Shown: positions 9,181 to 17,700 of the stretch, one piece after another
Position numbering within the stretch: the first letter of the stretch is position 1
Layout of the letters: each line of letters begins with the position of its first letter
Assembly: GCA_964459305.1 (NCBI GenBank)
Contig: CAYWNA010000106.1
Span: forward strand, 1-39,722
Length of the DNA stretch: 39,722 nucleotides
DNA from: CAYWNA01 sp964459305
GTDB taxonomy: Bacteria > Planctomycetota > Planctomycetia > Pirellulales > Pirellulaceae
Direction of reading: 5' to 3'
Position numbers and translations under genes: made by a program
Notes under the pieces: generated by a model
What the model saw: the letters and a program-made list of their open reading frames with translations, nothing else
Databases searched by the model: none
What the model was told of the DNA's origin: nothing

Positions 9181-10962
9181 TCAGTTCTTTCGGAAAGGCT
9201 CCAGAAAGAAGTGAGTGTGGTAGCCGACGCCAGCCTTGGGTTTCTCGAACGGTCTGCCGGTTATTTGCTCGACGCTCCAAGCGCACGCGTATCCAACCTC
9301 GTCGCCGATTCGCTCTGGTACGTAGAAAGACTCAAGCGTAGGCACTGCGTCGCGAGCTTTCATGCGACCGATGGCGACCGCGGCCATGCGGCGGACCCGG
9401 TCGTCCTCGGGTTCCATACTATCCGTGTCCCGGATACGACCCTCCAACGCTTTGACCAGTTTGGCGTCTGGTTTTCCTTCCAGGAGATACCCCAGCGACC
9501 AGATAGCGGCCGAGCGCATTTCGAAGTCCCCAGAGTTCTTCGGGACAAATGTGCGTAAGAGCGGCTCGGCGGGTGCATATCTCGCTTGCCCGTAAAACTG
9601 AAAGGCTTGGGCCAATTGTTCGTAGACACCCGCGCCGAATCGCTCAGCCGCGGCGTCCAGGTCGCCGTTGCGTTTCTTCACGAACTCGTGTAAGGAATTC
9701 AGCGTTTGGTCGATGGCCAATCGCCGCAGTCCCCATGCGGCCGTGACGTAGACTTCGGGCCGCTGATGTGCCAACAACTCAAGAAAACGTTCGGACTTTG
9801 CCTTATGGTCCAATCTGGTCAACAGTAGCAGTGATTGCTCCAACGCTTGCCACAGTTCGCTCTGCAACATGCGCTCGCCCTGCTCGATGACCAGCGGATG
9901 CAGATCGGGTGACTCCGCCAATGCAACTAGCGACTCGGTGACGAACGCACGTAGGGTTGGATTGAGATCGCCCATCAGGTCGCCGAGCATAGCCATCGAG
10001 GTCGCAGACGGGTGGGCGATAAGCGCTTTGGCAACGGCGCTCCGTACATTGACATCGCCTCTGGCCAATGCCGATTCGGCCAGCGGGAGGATTGACTCCG
10101 AATCGATCTCCAGGAGCCGGTTCAATGCAATCGCAGCCACGCTGGGCTCATCGTCTTGTGCCAGTTCGATCAGCAGTGACTGGGCCGGCGCGGACGAATG
10201 GCCGTCAAGACACTTGGCCGCCACCAGTCGATCGATGACGCTCGCATGCGATGTTCGGGCCGCCAGTTCCCGTGCGGCATCCTCCAATCCGGCGTTGCGA
10301 ATGCGTCCCAGCGATTCACCGGCGGCGATGCGGATTTCCGGCGGCGCGGTCGCATCAAGGGCGATCGATTTCAACGCGTCCGCAGCCGACTCGTCCTTCA
10401 CTTCCGCCAGTCCCCGAATCGCCAATAAGCTCCGCTTGCGATCCGTCTTGACGCGTTCGAGACGTTTTCGCCAGACATCGCGGATAAGTTGATAGTCCCA
10501 TCGCGCGAGCGCCGGCTGTACGATCTGTGCCATCTCCAACCCGTCCTTTTGCGACTGCTGGAACAATGACTCGGCCGACTGGCGAGCGTCGAGGACCACC
10601 AGCGCCCGTGCCGAGGCGAGGCGCACTACAAGGCGCTTGTCCGAGGTCAGATTTTTGGTGAGAGGTTCAATCGTGTCGTCCAGATCTGCCATCCCGCGCT
10701 CGCGAGCCCACGCGATTGTGAATGCCGCCTCTTGTTTCAAATCGGCTTCCGAATGATTGAGTGCCACGATCCACGGCGGTTTGGATGCGGACTGGAAACG
10801 CGTTATCGTTTCAGGGATTTCGCACCGTGGATCGTCATACATGATCGCATCCAACTTTGGCACAGACTGCCCCCACGACGCCGACGAGATCAACAAGGCG
10901 ACGGACAGCACGGCCAGGGCGCACCGGCACTGTCTGATTGCCAGACTCCAGAGTCCATGCAC
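9181..10962 (-). CDS. Exported HEAT-repeat protein
   Basis: About 593 aa from GTG 10962. A signal peptide (LAVLSVALLISSASWGQ) opens the protein. The body is an alpha-solenoid of HEAT/PBS-lyase-like repeats, such as VVRLASARALVVLD, EIRIAAGESLGRIRNAGLED, SVIDRLVAAKCL, NVRSAVAKALIAHPS and MRRMAAVAIGRMKARDA-like units. The frame stays open upstream to 11229, but that extension runs through an intergenic palindrome and over the end of the permease gene, so I reject it. The start has no clear ribosome-binding site. It is the last gene of the minus-strand ABC unit and may be a scaffold for it; this is inference. Confidence 0.85.
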   Translation of the reverse strand: MHGLWSLAIRQCRCALAVLSVALLISSASWGQSVPKLDAIMYDDPRCEIPETITRFQSASKPPWIVALNHSEADLKQEAAFTIAWARERGMADLDDTIEPLTKNLTSDKRLVVRLASARALVVLDARQSAESLFQQSQKDGLEMAQIVQPALARWDYQLIRDVWRKRLERVKTDRKRSLLAIRGLAEVKDESAADALKSIALDATAPPEIRIAAGESLGRIRNAGLEDAARELAARTSHASVIDRLVAAKCLDGHSSAPAQSLLIELAQDDEPSVAAIALNRLLEIDSESILPLAESALARGDVNVRSAVAKALIAHPSATSMAMLGDLMGDLNPTLRAFVTESLVALAESPDLHPLVIEQGERMLQSELWQALEQSLLLLTRLDHKAKSERFLELLAHQRPEVYVTAAWGLRRLAIDQTLNSLHEFVKKRNGDLDAAAERFGAGVYEQLAQAFQFYGQARYAPAEPLLRTFVPKNSGDFEMRSAAIWSLGYLLEGKPDAKLVKALEGRIRDTDSMEPEDDRVRRMAAVAIGRMKARDAVPTLESFYVPERIGDEVGYACAWSVEQITGRPFEKPKAGVGYHTHFFLEPFRKN

Positions 10963-10990
10963 GGCCTGCGGCCGTAATGAAGGTATACCC

Positions 10991-11071
10991 CGGCCGGTTT
11001 GAAATGTCCGTTGGAGTACACCCTTTAGGCTGCGGGGGACAGGCTGAAGCCTGGACTCCAACAACCGGCCG
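10991..11071. repeat. Nested intergenic palindrome (REP/MITE-like)
   Basis: The core arms GTTGGAGTACACCCTTTAGG and onward (11010-11032) and 11040-11062 are imperfect complements: the 8-bp ends GTTGGAGT/ACTCCAAC are perfect and the interior is about 70 percent paired. A further outer pair, CGGCCGGTT (10991-10999) and AACCGGCCG (11063-11071), encloses it. The second arm contains the AGGCTGAAGCCTGGACTCC type of sequence that I recall as a common dispersed intergenic repeat in planctomycetes. It lies in the gap between the permease and HEAT genes. Confidence 0.7.
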
Positions 11072-11158
11072 CGGCATCGTTGAATCTGCGAGAGTTCGGC
11101 TAGCTGAGTCTTTTCGGAGTCAACCAGAGACAAAGATAGCATCGGCATCGACGTTTCC

Positions 11159-12820
11159 TCACTGTGGCCGCGAGAGCCCGCGTGTCCGAACGAGTACGAT
11201 TGCGGCAGACAGGACCGAGACAAAAGCAACGAACCACCAATTGGCCGGAATCAACGTGTATTGCGTGAATCCAGGGGTCTGAATCACAGTCAACGCAGGC
11301 GCAATCGGGTTGGCCGTCAAAGCCCATTGGACCGTGGCATGCCCGAAGGGGCTGTCTCGCAACAGCCAAACCAGCATCGTGCCTCCACAGAATACCGCCA
11401 GCGCGCTGTACGCTACGGTCGTTGCCATTGCGGTCCGCGAAAACAGGCTGCTTGCGGCAATGCTCAGACTGAGGGAGAGCAGGGCCGTGAATCCCAGGCA
11501 AATCAATACCTGCCGAATCTGCAACCACATCTCGGGGCGGATGTACACCATCACAACGTAGCCGGGCAGCGTGGACACGAGAATCAGCAGTACGGGCCAA
11601 ACGACGCTGGCGAGCTTTCCGCGAAGGATCTTGCCGGCGGACAGCGGTGTCATTTGCAGCAACTGCCAGCCGCCGCTTTCGATTTCGGCGCTGATCAACC
11701 CCGCCGCGAGACTTGGCGTCACGAGCACGATCAACGCGGCCTGTAGCAGGACCATGATTCCCCCGATCGCCTTCGGCCCCCAATCCATCGAGCCCATTGC
11801 CGCCACGTACGTCAGTCCTAGCGAGATCAACGCGCTGGCGGCGGCCAAGCGAAGCATCCAATGCATCCGCCCGAAACGCCGGCAGCGGAATTCCTTGACC
11901 ATGACCGGATTCACCAACGGTCCGATTCCGGACTTGCGCTTTTGGGGGTCGACCACGAAGAACATCCGGCGCAGCCATCGAACGAGCGTCGATCGCTCGT
12001 CGGTGATCAGACCTTGGGAACGCGAACGATCAAACAGACTGTGATTCAGTCGTGCTGTCGTCAAGACCGCGAACAGAAATGTGCTGAGCGCGGTGAGCAT
12101 CACGTGGCGCAAGGCGACATCCGCCGACGAGACCATCCCCCGTGATCCAACTCCGCCTTGGCCGAGAACGTGCATGACGGCCGGAATCGGTGAAAGACAT
12201 CGGCACCAATCCGCGTACTCGGCCTTCATGCCGCCCGCGCCTTGCAGGAAGTAGTGAGGCCCCAGCGAGATCACCGACAAGAACAGCACGCAGCCATAGG
12301 TAATCCGCAGAGCCGATTCCGTCGAGTTGGCATAAGTGCTGACCAACAGCGCCAGGGTCGTGTATTGGAGCACCAACAACCCCAGGATTCCGTACAAAAG
12401 CAGGAGCTCTCCGACCAGCGATACGCCACCCATCGCGTAGCACGCCGCGGCTGCCGGCAGGCTCATCAGCACCAGCAGCACAACGAAACCGATATGGCCA
12501 ACCAGCTTGCCGCAGTAGATCGACCAGGGGTTCATCCGTGAATTCAACAGCAGCACCAACGTCCCTTGCTGTTTTTCCCGTACGATGGAGGTCGCCGGGA
12601 AAGCCGGGGCGAGCAGCAACAGGCAGGTCATCAATCCATAGCCAAATAGCCGAAAGACCTGACGCGATTGCGCGCCGCTGAGATCGACCTGCGCGTCGGT
12701 CGGCCATCGAAGCACTACGAGCAGCGCGAAAACGATGGCCGTAACCACGATCGCGACCGTCGCCCGGCGCCTGCGCAACGTGCCCACAATCTCTCGACGC
12801 ATAATCGGGTTATTCAACAT
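11159..12820 (-). CDS. ABC-2 type transporter permease, duplicated (two permease units in one chain)
   Basis: 553 aa, with about 12 hydrophobic segments. The first half begins LNNPIMRREIVGTLRRRRAT and the second half, near residue 300, restarts with LVNPVMVKEFRCRRFGRMHW. Each is followed by the same order of helices, so the chain is an internal duplication of an ABC-2 permease. EKQQGTLVLLLNSRMNPWSI and ESGGWQLLQMTPLSAGKILR are the corresponding coupling regions that contact the ATPase. Its start overlaps the end of the ATPase gene by 7 bp, indicating translational coupling. The transported substrate is unknown; GldF-like or multidrug/heme-export-like systems share this fold. Confidence 0.9.
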   Translation of the reverse strand: MLNNPIMRREIVGTLRRRRATVAIVVTAIVFALLVVLRWPTDAQVDLSGAQSRQVFRLFGYGLMTCLLLLAPAFPATSIVREKQQGTLVLLLNSRMNPWSIYCGKLVGHIGFVVLLVLMSLPAAAACYAMGGVSLVGELLLLYGILGLLVLQYTTLALLVSTYANSTESALRITYGCVLFLSVISLGPHYFLQGAGGMKAEYADWCRCLSPIPAVMHVLGQGGVGSRGMVSSADVALRHVMLTALSTFLFAVLTTARLNHSLFDRSRSQGLITDERSTLVRWLRRMFFVVDPQKRKSGIGPLVNPVMVKEFRCRRFGRMHWMLRLAAASALISLGLTYVAAMGSMDWGPKAIGGIMVLLQAALIVLVTPSLAAGLISAEIESGGWQLLQMTPLSAGKILRGKLASVVWPVLLILVSTLPGYVVMVYIRPEMWLQIRQVLICLGFTALLSLSLSIAASSLFSRTAMATTVAYSALAVFCGGTMLVWLLRDSPFGHATVQWALTANPIAPALTVIQTPGFTQYTLIPANWWFVAFVSVLSAAIVLVRTRGLSRPQ

Positions 12821-13776
12821 GTCGTTTCCTCGGTGGACCTCGTCACCGACAAGAAAGCGTCCTCCAAGTCGGACGGAACTTCTCGGAACTGGGTGATGCG
12901 AGTTCCCTGTTTCACCAGTTGGGCGAGCACGTCGCCAAGCTCATCTTCGGATCGGTTCGTCTCAAAACGAACGATCGCCTCAGCGGCAGAGGGGGAGATC
13001 GCTGTGTCCTCGCCGAGTGTTTCCTGGAGGGCCTTTGTTGCCCCTTCGATCTGTCCGCCCGATGCGAGTTGGACCTCGATCGTTCGCTGTTGGCGAACAT
13101 GCGTCATAATCTCGTCCAAGGTCCCGGAGGCCCGCAATTTGCCATGCATGATGATGGCCACTTGGTCGCAGATCCGCGACAATTCGGGGAGGATATGACT
13201 TGTGACTATCAGCGTCTTGCCCATGCGGGCCAGATGCAACAGCAGGTTCCGCATTTCGATTCGGGCATGGGGATCCAGGCCGAGGGCAGGCTCGTCCAGA
13301 ATCAACACCTCCGGATCGTGCAGCAGCGTTCGAGCGATGCCGATTCGCTGTTGCATCCCGTGGCTCAGCGCTTCCACGAAACGGTCTTGCATGTATGTCG
13401 CACTCGTTGTTTCCAGCACCTCGTCGATGCGCTCTTTGCGCTTGCGGCGAGGAATCTTGAAAGCTGCGCTAAAGAAATCCAGGTACTCCCGGACTCGCAT
13501 ATTGTCATAAGAGCCGAATCGATCCGGCATGTAGCCAACGAGCCGTTTGATCTTGTGGGCATCGCGAACGCAATCCGCACCAGCAATACTGGCAGAACCC
13601 GATGTGGGGCGAGCCAGACCGACAAGGATCTTGATGGTGGTCGTCTTGCCGGCCCCATTGGGGCCAATGAATCCGAGAATCTTGCCTTTCCCGACCTCAA
13701 TAGACAGACGGTCGAGCGCGGTGAGCTCCCCGTATTGCTTCGTGAGTTCGCGGGTAACGACAACAGGCTCACTCAT
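12814..13776 (-). CDS. ABC transporter ATP-binding protein
   Basis: 320 aa. Walker A is GPNGAGKT at residues 38-45, the signature is LSHGMQQRIG (a Q-rich variant of LSGGQ), Walker B is VLILDEPALGLDP, and the switch histidine is in LIVTSHILPEL. The C-terminal 90 residues form the regulatory extension typical of CcmA/GldA-type ATPases. ATG 13776 has GGAG seven bases upstream; an ATG four codons earlier overlaps that site, so I chose the inner one. It energises the double permease encoded immediately downstream and overlapping. Confidence 0.95.
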   Translation of the reverse strand: MSEPVVVTRELTKQYGELTALDRLSIEVGKGKILGFIGPNGAGKTTTIKILVGLARPTSGSASIAGADCVRDAHKIKRLVGYMPDRFGSYDNMRVREYLDFFSAAFKIPRRKRKERIDEVLETTSATYMQDRFVEALSHGMQQRIGIARTLLHDPEVLILDEPALGLDPHARIEMRNLLLHLARMGKTLIVTSHILPELSRICDQVAIIMHGKLRASGTLDEIMTHVRQQRTIEVQLASGGQIEGATKALQETLGEDTAISPSAAEAIVRFETNRSEDELGDVLAQLVKQGTRITQFREVPSDLEDAFLSVTRSTEETTC

Positions 13777-13874
13777 GGCTGTCTCCATTCGACATGTCTC
13801 TCCCGTGTGGTTGCCATATTCTCTGCAGAAAGGACGGACTGGTGATATCTCTCGGTTTCTTACGACAGTGGGGT

Positions 13875-16334
13875 CTACAACGCACGGCCGGCGACTTCTA
13901 GCTGCAGTGAATCGATCTTCCAGTTGGCCTTCTGCTCGTTCTTGGGGATGTCTACCAGGCCGACGACAAAGATACCCAACCGAAAGCCACCGGTTTCGTC
14001 GACTTCCAAGACGGATGGATCCGTGATGTCCGTTTGAATCCGCCCAATGGGATTATCTTTGGTGAACAGCGTCGTGTTCTGGCCATTGGTGAGACAAACG
14101 ATCTCCAACTTGCGGCCGGGCGCGTTGAGATCGATTGTCATTCGAGCCCTGTCCAAACTAATTGGGAGTATCTCCTGAGGAACGCTAAACCGCAGCCATG
14201 TCCTGGAATCGAGCTTGGCGTTGATCCACTCTCCGGTTCGATAATCGAAAAGCGCGGAAATCCCCTCGCCGTGCGTGCCTCTCACAGGGCGGTACCGCAC
14301 AAATGGCGATGGTACGACCACTCGTGTACCGGGTTCCGGAGGTTCGATTCTCAGCGGAATGCTCCACAGCGCGGAACCGAGTTGCCTGGCGTCGCTGGGC
14401 AGCTCGAATTGCATGTCCACCGGCCTCGACCAAGCGAACATTGTCGGCCGTGTCAGCAGGCTTTCGTCGGTGCGAGTCTCGCGGATCAACTGCCGGTAGA
14501 TCGATTGCCTTCGGCCCTGTTCGTCAGTCAACAGTCCGCCCGCAATGTATTGCCGTCGGGCCAGCAGATCCTCCGAACTCGCGATCACCGCGTTGCCCTC
14601 AATTGTCACCGCCAACCGAGGTTGACCGGGAATGGCAATTACGGCATCGCTGGGTGATTCGATGGAACCTGTCAGCCGTCCTTCGAAACCGGCGGACGTG
14701 AACGTGCCCCGCGCCTCGACCGGTTCGGCCAACGTGGCGGAGCGTCGGAATGGCGCGGTTTGCACGCCTGCAGGCAGCCGAAGACTCTCCCAGTACCATC
14801 GGTTCAAATCGGTCCATACCATGCGACGCGTCGCGCCGTGCACCGCGGAGGCGTCCGGTACCAATACGCCACCCTCGCCAGCGCCCAGTAGCGTGGTCGC
14901 GGTCGACGGACGGTACAAGGCCATAACGCCCGTAGCCGTGATCCGGTCAGCCACATCAGACACCTCAACAATCTGCATTTGACCAATCGTCGGAGGAACG
15001 GTCTGGGTCGACTGAACTCCAAGCAAGAGCACGGGCGCCGCCGTCGCCACCGCAGCAATTGGCGCGATCCACCCCATGTATTCCAAGCGACGCACTTTGG
15101 CGAGAAACAGGCCGACCAATGACAGGCCGGCACAAAAGGCGCCGAGAATGGCAAAAACGTGTGTGCGCGAAACGATGCGGTAGCCGATCTGCTCCGATAG
15201 ATACGGAACGAGTTCCTTCGATTCCAAGGACATTTGTCGACGACGGAGGAGGATCGGAAGCTCTTCCAATTCTGCGATGGGAACAAAGTCCGTCGATCCT
15301 TTGGGTTTTCTCCCGCCCCGTGCACTTCCCCGCCGCTCGAGCCATGCCTTGGCTCCAACGGTGGTGAACACAACTCTGCCGCGGCCCACATTCCGGCAGA
15401 AGGCCGCCGGCCAATTGTTGACCGTGTGCGTGACATCCATGTCCGATACGACCACGCGCACGAAGTCTACAGGTTGCTCGTATTGGGCGGCCGCAGCAGG
15501 ACGGTTGTCCCGCGCCTGCACAACGGGTTGGATCTCCACTTCGTTGAGTTCCACGCGATCGACCATCTCGCAGGCAAACGTCTCGCCTAACAATCGTTCG
15601 ACGCCGTCGAAGTCCACGCGGTCCAGCATGATCCACAGGTTGCCGCCATCATTCAGCCACGCGCGAATTGCCGCCATGGCGGCCACGTTTTTGGCAAACC
15701 GGTCGTTGTAAAGGACCAGTTGATCCAACCCGTCGAGCGCTTCCGGGAGGGCAGGCAAGTAACGATCGCCGATTATCACCACGCGTCGTCCGAGCCCCTT
15801 GCTTCCCTGCAGGGCGATCAGGGCCTCGTAGGGGTAGTCCGTACCCTCTGACTCCTCGGTCCCATCCCGCGCAGGAATAATGCCCGCGATCGGCACATCG
15901 CGATTGATGGAAAGCGGGGTCGCATGCTGCACCATTTCTCCGCCGCGCCGCAGCACCACCTCGGAACCCGAACTCTTATCGATCAACAGGCCGGAAATCT
16001 CGACCTGCCCTTGATATGAAGGAATGTGAGGAATTCGGATGGGCACCCAAGTACGCCGCACGGAATGGGGCGGTGTCCAGATCTGACGAGCGAATTGCTC
16101 AGCAGAGTTCTTTGCGCAAGTGAAGGTGGCCACCACCTCGACGGGCTCGTCGCGGGGATTGACGATATCCACGCCAACCACGCCCCACGCGTTTGGCATG
16201 TACTGCCGCATCCCATGCGCCGCCCCCAACCGACTGAACCGCACTTGCTCGGAATCTGCCCCTTCGGCTTGGCATTGAGCGACGCCCACCAAGGCAATCG
16301 CCGCGATGACACGAAAGGGCAAACGGATGTCCAC
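13875..16334 (-). CDS. Large exported protein with GATase-like domain and two membrane helices (GldG-like, ABC-associated)
   Basis: About 819 aa from GTG 16334, which has GGGAG eight bases upstream and leads into a signal peptide (FRVIAAIALVGVAQCQA). Residues 30-160 are beta-rich. A segment around 180-270 (RRVVIIGDRYLPALPEAL, AIRAWLNDGGNLWIMLDR) has the alternating pattern of the class I glutamine amidotransferase-like fold seen in GldG/DUF4350 proteins. Two adjacent helices lie at about 385-435, and a second beta-rich periplasmic domain follows. It precedes the ATPase by 98 bp on the same strand, so I read it as the accessory subunit of the ABC system. A specific function, such as gliding or envelope biogenesis, is not shown by the sequence. 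Confidence 0.8.
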   Translation of the reverse strand: MDIRLPFRVIAAIALVGVAQCQAEGADSEQVRFSRLGAAHGMRQYMPNAWGVVGVDIVNPRDEPVEVVATFTCAKNSAEQFARQIWTPPHSVRRTWVPIRIPHIPSYQGQVEISGLLIDKSSGSEVVLRRGGEMVQHATPLSINRDVPIAGIIPARDGTEESEGTDYPYEALIALQGSKGLGRRVVIIGDRYLPALPEALDGLDQLVLYNDRFAKNVAAMAAIRAWLNDGGNLWIMLDRVDFDGVERLLGETFACEMVDRVELNEVEIQPVVQARDNRPAAAAQYEQPVDFVRVVVSDMDVTHTVNNWPAAFCRNVGRGRVVFTTVGAKAWLERRGSARGGRKPKGSTDFVPIAELEELPILLRRRQMSLESKELVPYLSEQIGYRIVSRTHVFAILGAFCAGLSLVGLFLAKVRRLEYMGWIAPIAAVATAAPVLLLGVQSTQTVPPTIGQMQIVEVSDVADRITATGVMALYRPSTATTLLGAGEGGVLVPDASAVHGATRRMVWTDLNRWYWESLRLPAGVQTAPFRRSATLAEPVEARGTFTSAGFEGRLTGSIESPSDAVIAIPGQPRLAVTIEGNAVIASSEDLLARRQYIAGGLLTDEQGRRQSIYRQLIRETRTDESLLTRPTMFAWSRPVDMQFELPSDARQLGSALWSIPLRIEPPEPGTRVVVPSPFVRYRPVRGTHGEGISALFDYRTGEWINAKLDSRTWLRFSVPQEILPISLDRARMTIDLNAPGRKLEIVCLTNGQNTTLFTKDNPIGRIQTDITDPSVLEVDETGGFRLGIFVVGLVDIPKNEQKANWKIDSLQLEVAGRAL

Positions 16335-16672
16335 AATGATGCTCCCGGGCTTCAAGTAATGAGGCACACAGTATAACGGCCACAACCAACAATGAAACCG
16401 GCCAACGAGTCGTGCGAATCGAAGTCTGGTGCCGTGTCAACTCCCATTCGAGCGTCTAGTTGGGCGTGCTGCTGACGCCCACGCCCGCCGCACTTCGGCT
16501 TAGACGCCGGCATCTGCGGCTGTTGACGGCCAAACACGATGCGGCAATTCTTGACCATTGATCGCACGAGCGATAGACTCGATCACAAGCCCTGCGGCTC
16601 ACGCGGGAGTCGGGCTACTTTCCAGCCCAAAAGTCCCAAGCAGCTAGGCCGTGCATCCTTCGGTGGCAGACG
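16335..16672. other. Divergent intergenic region with a nested hairpin
   Basis: No gene is supported. At 16452-16507 an outer 7-bp stem GCGTCTA/TAGACGC encloses an inner perfect 7-bp stem TGGGCGT/ACGCCCA with loop GCTGCTG. The region should hold the promoters of the ABC unit (minus) and of the membrane protein (plus). I could not assign clear -35/-10 boxes. Confidence 0.45.
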
Positions 16673-17608
16673 ATGTTGGACGAATCATCCAGAACCGCAG
16701 ACAGCCCGTTTTCGCCGGAGACGTTTCTGGATCGCATCGCTTCGCCGCGCGTGGTTCCGCTCTTATTGCTGGGAGGATGGATTGCCGCCAGCAGCCTACT
16801 GGTGGCCCCCTTGATGGACGCATTCAAAAAGAACGATGCGGGCGCGGTTTTCGTCTACGTTTGTTTTGGCATCATCGCCGGAGGCGCGGGGCTCACGACG
16901 ATCTGGGGTGCGCTCGGGCCGGGCCCATTCGCTTTACGGATCGGGCTCAGTCTGAGCTCTGCCGTGCAGCTTTTCGCGTGCTGGCTCGTGGGGTATGCGA
17001 TCGCGGAAATACGCATCGACGTGCGCGAGCGCGAAGACCTGCTGGCTGCCTTATTGTGTCTTCCGATCGTCTACTTGTCGATCCAGCTACCATTGTGGAT
17101 CGTGGGTTTCTTGTTCTCTTGGCGGTGCGAGTCAGTCGGACAGGCCCCATCAGAACCAATCACGCATCGCTTGACGATCCGCAAGATGATGATCGGAACT
17201 GCGCTGATCGCGATGTCCCTAGCGGCCGCACGAGCGGGTGCTTCCGTAACTCACGTGTCCAGGTTTTGGATGGTGCTGGCCATCGTATGCACGTCGACAG
17301 CCGGAATTAGCACGGTTAGCACTTTACCTGTAGTTTTCGCAACACTCCTCGCACATCGTCGGTGGCGGGCCATAAGCGTGCTCTGGATCTACGTCGCAAT
17401 TGCGACCAGCGTCGCCTTCATCGCCATCAACGTTGTAGGGCCAGGCGGACTCACCTATTGGGACATGTTCGGAATCACAACCAGCGTCGTGTCCTTTGTT
17501 GGAGTCATGACCCTGGCGATGATGGCTGCGCGGCTGGTTGGCTTACGTCTTGTTTCGCAAAGGCCAAGTTCGGCCCGACGGGTTCCAGTAGACCGGGCCG
17601 CTACCTGA
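16673..17608 (+). CDS. Polytopic membrane protein of unknown function
   Basis: 311 aa with about eight hydrophobic segments, for example VVPLLLLGGWIAASSLLVAP, FVYVCFGIIAGGAGLTTIW, LLCLPIVYLSIQLPLWIVGF and FVGVMTLAMMAARLVGL. A cytoplasmic linker THRLTIRKMMIGTALIAMS divides an N-terminal four-helix part from a C-terminal part; similar linkers occur in planctomycete-specific hypothetical proteins. I recognise no catalytic motif. The start ATG 16673 lacks a strong ribosome-binding site. It converges with the cytochrome gene, 92 bp apart. Confidence 0.75.
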   Translation: MLDESSRTADSPFSPETFLDRIASPRVVPLLLLGGWIAASSLLVAPLMDAFKKNDAGAVFVYVCFGIIAGGAGLTTIWGALGPGPFALRIGLSLSSAVQLFACWLVGYAIAEIRIDVREREDLLAALLCLPIVYLSIQLPLWIVGFLFSWRCESVGQAPSEPITHRLTIRKMMIGTALIAMSLAAARAGASVTHVSRFWMVLAIVCTSTAGISTVSTLPVVFATLLAHRRWRAISVLWIYVAIATSVAFIAINVVGPGGLTYWDMFGITTSVVSFVGVMTLAMMAARLVGLRLVSQRPSSARRVPVDRAAT

Positions 17609-17700
17609 CACAACCCGTGACCTGGCCAACATCATCTTTGACAGAGGCCGAGATGGGGTCACTATACGGCGATTTTTTTCCCATCACCCAACACGTCAAA

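Noticed and set aside
10963..11229. N-terminal extension of the HEAT-repeat gene to 11229
   Set aside because: It runs over the end of the permease gene and through an intergenic palindrome, and precedes a clear signal peptide that begins at GTG 10962.
17652..17697. GATGGG...CCCATC with T-run as terminator of the membrane protein gene
   Set aside because: The T-run lies inside the loop and not after the stem, so it does not fit an intrinsic terminator.
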